Assembly (NCBI GenBank): GCA_964653485.1
Contig: CAZZFF010000019.1
Span: 3,901-67,900, forward strand
From: CAVQND01 sp964653485
GTDB taxonomy: Bacteria; Verrucomicrobiota; Verrucomicrobiia; Limisphaerales; UBA8199
DNA length: 64,000 nucleotides
Direction of reading: 5' to 3'
Shown here: positions 60,129 through 64,000 of the stretch, in pieces
Layout: every line of letters begins with the position of its first letter
Position numbering within the stretch: the stretch's first letter is position 1
Program-made: the position numbers and the translations under genes
The notes under the pieces: generated by a model
The model's database searches: none
What the model saw: only the letters and a program-made list of their open reading frames with translations
What the model was told of the DNA's origin: nothing

Positions 60129-62678
60129 ATGCCTGAGATTCTTCGCAGCGAGCCACGAGACGATGTGTTCAATGCCGTTCTTCGCGGCCTTGGGCGGCTG
60201 GGCTATCGCGACGAATTGCTCCGGAGGAATTACTCGTTCACGGATTGGTTTGCGAGCGATCCGGAGACGCCAACCGTTCCTGCGGCGGCCTTTGGCAGAA
60301 GCCCTGAGGATTACGATTCGGCCTGCATCGCCGTCCTTTTTAGCGGCGCGACACAGGAGGTCTTCCGGTGCCGCTCGCTAGGGGCGCCCTTTGTGATCGA
60401 GGTTCAGGAAGATGGCATTGTTCCCTGGCGCATTGGCCGGGATGAGCGGACGACGCAACCGACGAGCGGGCGGATTCCCGCCGCAGCCATGGAGCAGTTC
60501 TTCCGCGCCTTGGAGGGAAAGTGGAGTTCCAGCGCGGTGCTGCGAGCCAAGAACATCGGGAAACCGGTGGGTCCCGCCGAACTGGATTGGGTGGATACGG
60601 GGCTCATCCCCGCCCTGGAGGCTGAAGTCAGCACAAAGCTCGATCGCATGGTTCGGCGCGCCCTGCAGGATGGCCGAGGCGCCCAGCGGCGTAGCTCGGC
60701 CCAGCAAACCGACGACGAAGCGCTGTTCCGTCTGGTGTTCCGATTATTGGCGGCGAAAGTGTTCAAGGATCGGCGCGTCCCCGGGTTTGTTCAATTGGAC
60801 GCTCTCTCCGATCCGGGCGAGGCACTCCGAAAAGTCTGCGATTACTACAAGGAGCCTCAGAACCACATTCTCGACGTGGATACGCAGCGCGCAGTCGCCA
60901 CGGCCCTGTGGACCGGGTTTGGTTTTCAGAACCTGTCAGTCGATGTTCTCGCGCTCATCGCCGAAAACACCCTGGTGGATGAAGATCTGCGCAAGCTATA
61001 CGGCATTCACAGTACTCCCAGGAGGATCGCGCGTTATATGGTCGAGCGCTTGCCGCTGGAGCAGATTCCTCAGGAGCAGCGGGTTGTGGTTGAGCCTTGC
61101 GCCGGGCATGCCGTGTTTCTGGTCGCCGCCCTGAAGCGGTTGCGCGATCTGCTCGGCCCGGGCTGGAGCGGCCAGGAGCGGCATCGTTACTTTGTGAAGC
61201 GCCTGTTCGGTTTCGAGCAGGACGCGTTCGCCCGGGAAGTCAGTAAACTGTGCCTGACCTTGGCTGACTTCCCGAATCCCAACGGTTGGAACCTGGAAAA
61301 AGCCGATGTTTTCAACTCTCGCAAGCTTGCCGAGTCGTTGGGTGATGCCCGAATAATCCTGTGCAATCCTCCCTTCGAGGAATTCAAGAGCCAGGAACGG
61401 AAGCACTATGGGGCTTTGGTCGGCACGTCGAAGCCCTTGGAAGTCCTTAGATGCGTGCTCCAGCGCAGCCACCGCGACTCGATGCTCGGCTTTGTCCTGC
61501 CCCGCGCATTCCTGGACGGTCAGAGCTACCGTGCCGTTCGGCGGCAAATCGCTGAACGCTTTGCCGCGGTGGACCTGGTGGCGCTGCCGGACAAGGTCTT
61601 CCGCCACGCCGAAGTGGAGACTGTCCTGCTCCTGGCTCATTCGCCGATCGAACATGAGCGCACGCAAGTCCATTTTTCCGAGGTGCTTAAATCCCAATTG
61701 GCGGGATTTCTTGCCACTGGAACCGTGAGCCGAGCGGACACCGAGGCCTTCACCTCCGCGGATGCGGAGTCGCGGGGCTTTCATGTGCCGGTCTTGCAAG
61801 AAGTGTGGGAGCACCTTGCGCACCTCCCAAAGCTCGGATCTGTTGCGGAAATCCACCGGGGTGTGGAGTGGCAGGCGCCCTTCGACGGGGCGAAATACCT
61901 GTCCGAAAAGGAGAAGCCCGGCTGGGTTCGTGGGTTGAGGAACGTGGAGGAAGGTTTTGAAGCCTTTTCTCCGCCTAAACCGTGCTGGTTGAACCCCCAT
62001 CCTAAGTTTCGGCGGCGCAACGCTTGGGATCTACCGTGGGACGAACCGAAGGTGATCGCCAATGCCGCGCGAAAAGCTCGTGGCAGTTGGCGCTTGGCGG
62101 CCGCCCCGGACGATTCAGGATTAGTCTGCACGCAAAGGTACCACTGCCTTTGGCCAAAGAAGCAACGGAGCGTGAAAACTTTAGCGGCCATTCTGAACGC
62201 ACCGGTTTGCTCCGCTTTTATCGCCAGCCACGAGGGAAACCGGGATGTCCGAAGATCGACTCTCCTGCAACTGCCGCTTCCTGTACTAACAGTGAGTGAT
62301 GTGGTGATGCTCGAAGCGCTAGTTAGCGAGTATACTGCGGCGATGAACGAGCGACCAGAAGCCCGGCTGCCGCTCTGGGGTGGCGGTTCATGGGAAGAAA
62401 GAGCGAAACGGATACTGCTTCAGATGGACGCGCTCATTTTGAAGAGCTACAGCTTGCCCCCCTGGCTGGAGCGCAAGCTCCTCGATTTCTTCCGGGGTGA
62501 ACGAAGGCCGGTACCGTTCGACTTTGGCGACTATTTCCCCGCTGACTTTGGACCGAACATTCCCTTGTGGCGTTACATCTCGCCTTCTTTCCAGGCAAGC
62601 CGCCCGCGAAACATCATTCCCCATCTGCCCGAATTTCAGGACGAGGAATTGAGCGCGGCCCTTGAGGAGTTCGCTTGA
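60129..62678 (+). CDS. N6-adenine DNA methylase-like protein (type IIG/Eco57I-like, no clear nuclease domain)
   Basis: 849 residues from the ATG at 60129. The gamma-class methylase core is in the middle: SAM motif I in VVVEPCAGHAVFLVAALKRL near residues 320-340 and catalytic motif IV in IILCNPPFEEFK near 412, followed by FVLPRAFLDGQSYRAVRRQI. The C-terminal third (LGSVAEIHRGVEWQAPF, YHCLWPKKQRSVKTLAAILN) resembles a type I/IIG target recognition domain. The N-terminal ~250 residues contain no PD-ExK or HNH motif I can point to. There is no separate restriction endonuclease next to it; six bases after its stop a PIN nuclease gene starts. Could be an orphan methylase, part of a defence unit, or a modification-dependent system. 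Confidence 0.88.
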   Translation: MPEILRSEPRDDVFNAVLRGLGRLGYRDELLRRNYSFTDWFASDPETPTVPAAAFGRSPEDYDSACIAVLFSGATQEVFRCRSLGAPFVIEVQEDGIVPWRIGRDERTTQPTSGRIPAAAMEQFFRALEGKWSSSAVLRAKNIGKPVGPAELDWVDTGLIPALEAEVSTKLDRMVRRALQDGRGAQRRSSAQQTDDEALFRLVFRLLAAKVFKDRRVPGFVQLDALSDPGEALRKVCDYYKEPQNHILDVDTQRAVATALWTGFGFQNLSVDVLALIAENTLVDEDLRKLYGIHSTPRRIARYMVERLPLEQIPQEQRVVVEPCAGHAVFLVAALKRLRDLLGPGWSGQERHRYFVKRLFGFEQDAFAREVSKLCLTLADFPNPNGWNLEKADVFNSRKLAESLGDARIILCNPPFEEFKSQERKHYGALVGTSKPLEVLRCVLQRSHRDSMLGFVLPRAFLDGQSYRAVRRQIAERFAAVDLVALPDKVFRHAEVETVLLLAHSPIEHERTQVHFSEVLKSQLAGFLATGTVSRADTEAFTSADAESRGFHVPVLQEVWEHLAHLPKLGSVAEIHRGVEWQAPFDGAKYLSEKEKPGWVRGLRNVEEGFEAFSPPKPCWLNPHPKFRRRNAWDLPWDEPKVIANAARKARGSWRLAAAPDDSGLVCTQRYHCLWPKKQRSVKTLAAILNAPVCSAFIASHEGNRDVRRSTLLQLPLPVLTVSDVVMLEALVSEYTAAMNERPEARLPLWGGGSWEERAKRILLQMDALILKSYSLPPWLERKLLDFFRGERRPVPFDFGDYFPADFGPNIPLWRYISPSFQASRPRNIIPHLPEFQDEELSAALEEFA

Positions 62679-62684
62679 TTCCAG

Positions 62685-63257
62685 ATGAACGAAGCTTACC
62701 TGCTGGATACGAACGTGATTTGCGCTCTGGCCGACGCGAACCACTCAGGTCATGCGCCGGTGCGCCGGCGCTTCCAGCAGGTGGACCCGCAATTCGTCCT
62801 GCTGCCGACCATGGCCGTTGCCGAGATGGAGTTCGGCATGGCGCGAGCCGCGAATGTCAGACCTGAGAAGCGGGCCGAACTGCGCCGGTTTATCGGCCAA
62901 TTCGAGCAGTTGCCCTTTGACGGGAACTGCGTCAAGCCATACTCGATTGTCCGCGCGGAATTATGGCGCATCCACGGGACAACGCGGCAGCGCGGGAAGC
63001 GGCTCGTCTATGACGAACGGCACCCGGAACAGCTTTGTGAAAAAACTACGGGCAAGGAACTCGGGATCGATGAGCCGGACGTCATCATTGCCAGTGTGGC
63101 GATGGCTCAGAACCTCGTGCTGGTGACCAATGACACGAACGCCGGCATGAGCCGCGTGAAGGAGGCGGCGGAAAAGATTTACCGCGATGGCTCGTTCCCC
63201 GTTCAACTTCGCACTGAGAATTGGCTGGCGAGCGCAACAGGTTCCAGTCAGTCGTAA
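62685..63257 (+). CDS. PIN-domain nuclease coupled to the methylase gene
   Basis: 190 residues, longer than common VapC toxins. All four acidic PIN positions can be placed: Asp in AYLLDTNVICALAD, Glu in PTMAVAEMEFGMA, Asp in DEPDVIIASVAMAQN, and Asp in LVLVTNDTNAGM. A central insert (WRIHGTTRQRGKRLVYDERH) is unusual. No antitoxin gene precedes it; the preceding gene, six bases away, is the DNA methylase-like gene. This suggests either a toxin whose control has been taken over by the methylase partner, or a two-gene defence module. Confidence 0.88.
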   Translation: MNEAYLLDTNVICALADANHSGHAPVRRRFQQVDPQFVLLPTMAVAEMEFGMARAANVRPEKRAELRRFIGQFEQLPFDGNCVKPYSIVRAELWRIHGTTRQRGKRLVYDERHPEQLCEKTTGKELGIDEPDVIIASVAMAQNLVLVTNDTNAGMSRVKEAAEKIYRDGSFPVQLRTENWLASATGSSQS

Positions 63258-63382
63258 TGTGCAATTCCCCGCGAGAGAGATTCGGTCCTGCATACGACAA
63301 ACGACTCGCGCCGGCTATTGCTCCCGGCGCTTGTTGTCGATGGGGTTGACGAGGGCACATCCGTCCTGTAGTCGCTCAAACG

Positions 63383-63958
63383 TCAAAGCCCAAGCGCCAT
63401 CTGGGCCCCCGCGGGCCGGCGGAACGACGCCGCTGATAACGCCGGCCCCTCCTCGCCCAGGCCGGCTTTGCGGCGGCTCACGCGGAATATCTGAAAAATC
63501 TGCTGGGCGAAGTTGCCTTCGCCGCCCATGCGATGGCCGAACCGCGAGTCGTTGAGTCGGCCGCCGCGGATGTCTCGGATTCGGCTCACGATTTTGTCTC
63601 TCTTCCCCGGCACGTGCTGCTCCAGCCACTCCTGAAAAATGGGCGCGACAGTCAACGGCAACCGCACGATTTCCGTCCCAGCAAAGCTCGCCCCGGCGCC
63701 ACTGGCGGCGGCCAGCACACTTGGGATTTCGTGATCGGTGAGACCTGGGATCACCGGAGCGACCATGACGCCCACGGGCACGCCAGCTTTCGCTAGGGCC
63801 TCGACTGCCGCCAGGCGCAGCTTCGGTGAGGCCGCCCGCGGCTCCAGCTTGCGGGCCAGGCCGGCGTCCAGCGAGTTAATCGAGAGCATCACCAGGACCG
63901 CGTGGTAGGCGGCCAGTTCCTTGATCAGGTCGATGTCCCGCGTCACTAGCCTGGATTT
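63383..63958 (-). pseudogene. Radical SAM (PA0069/SPL-like) gene fragment D (C-terminal half)
   Basis: Minus strand, intact reading frame from KSRLVTRDIDLIKELAAYHA through SSLD-like NSLDAGLARKLEPRAASPKL, VGVMVAPVIPGLTDHEIPSV, RLPLTVAPIFQEWLEQHVPG, RGGRLNDSRFGHRMGGEGNF to the C-terminus AGAQMALGL. The N-terminal half with the iron-sulfur Cys motif is missing: sequence before WKSRLVTRD (above ~63958) is unrelated. Without the cluster motif it cannot be active. Its first codons continue exactly where fragment C stops. Confidence 0.85.
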
Positions 63959-64000
63959 CCACGGAGCGGAATTGAACTAACACGGTGGGCTCGCGCGTCC

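Noticed and set aside
59855..60172. Small minus-strand frames between fragment C and the methylase gene
   Set aside because: No similarity, no ribosome site, and high Arg/Gly content typical of shadows; kept as a gene-free spacer.
34798..63958. A radical SAM modified peptide (RiPP) pathway linking the Cys-rich protein, the ABC exporters and the radical SAM genes
   Set aside because: The radical SAM pieces are SPL/PA0069-like and all broken, they lie 16 kb away, and the Cys-rich protein has a Tat signal and not an ABC exporter leader. The link is not supported.

Overview
The window looks like a chromosome fragment from a GC-rich, soil or freshwater type Verrucomicrobiota bacterium (Pedosphaera/Limisphaerales-like). 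This is inferred from gene content, not from a marker gene: prepilin-type proteins with the FTLIELLVVIAI leader, BspA-type leucine-rich repeat exoproteins, several ECF sigma factors with C-terminal extensions, an ISAzo13-type transposase remnant, Tat-exported oxidoreductases and many large secreted proteins. I saw no tRNA, rRNA or CRISPR array.

Layout. (1) 0-28 kb is mostly ordinary chromosome: a two-domain metallo-beta-lactamase protein, a plant-like glucan, water dikinase, a response regulator with Glu at the phosphorylation site, a sigma/anti-sigma/DUF3106/UroD-like operon, glnD, a Tat-exported carbon-nitrogen hydrolase, a GH3 beta-glucosidase divergent from a second sugar-related enzyme, a BspA-like LRR exoprotein followed by a sigma factor that carries a membrane segment and an outside-type beta domain, CvfB, a tRNA-dihydrouridine synthase and a membrane-anchored clan GH-A-like enzyme. 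(2) 28-36 kb is a secreted-protein locus: a degenerate receiver-HTH protein with a G13 tract at its start, a prepilin-like protein, two 700-residue propeller-like repeat proteins produced by a tandem duplication whose junction is visible, and a Tat-exported protein with about 48 cysteines. It ends at an ISAzo13-type transposase remnant. (3) 37-50 kb is again core-like: a second BspA-like protein, rpiB, ispG, rseP, a Tat aldo/keto reductase, an active Do-like protease next to a catalytically dead paralogue, and a second membrane-tethered ECF sigma factor next to a prepilin-like protein.

(4) 49.8-64 kb is an accessory island: hipBA, a two-gene ABC exporter, a vapBC operon with two unknown genes, and a DNA adenine methylase-like gene coupled to a PIN nuclease. 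Between these modules lie four different broken pieces of genes for one radical SAM family (PA0069/spore-photoproduct-lyase-like), all on the minus strand and about 4 kb apart. Three of the four pieces break at nearly the same codon. One piece has been joined to a copy of the vapBC upstream region through a short shared sequence. This scar-separated arrangement of toxin, transport and modification modules is the least ordinary thing in the window.

Functional themes: alpha-glucan and plant-type polysaccharide use, a large investment in secreted repeat proteins, signalling proteins that have lost their phosphorylation chemistry, sigma factors tethered to the membrane, and a rearranged defence/toxin island.
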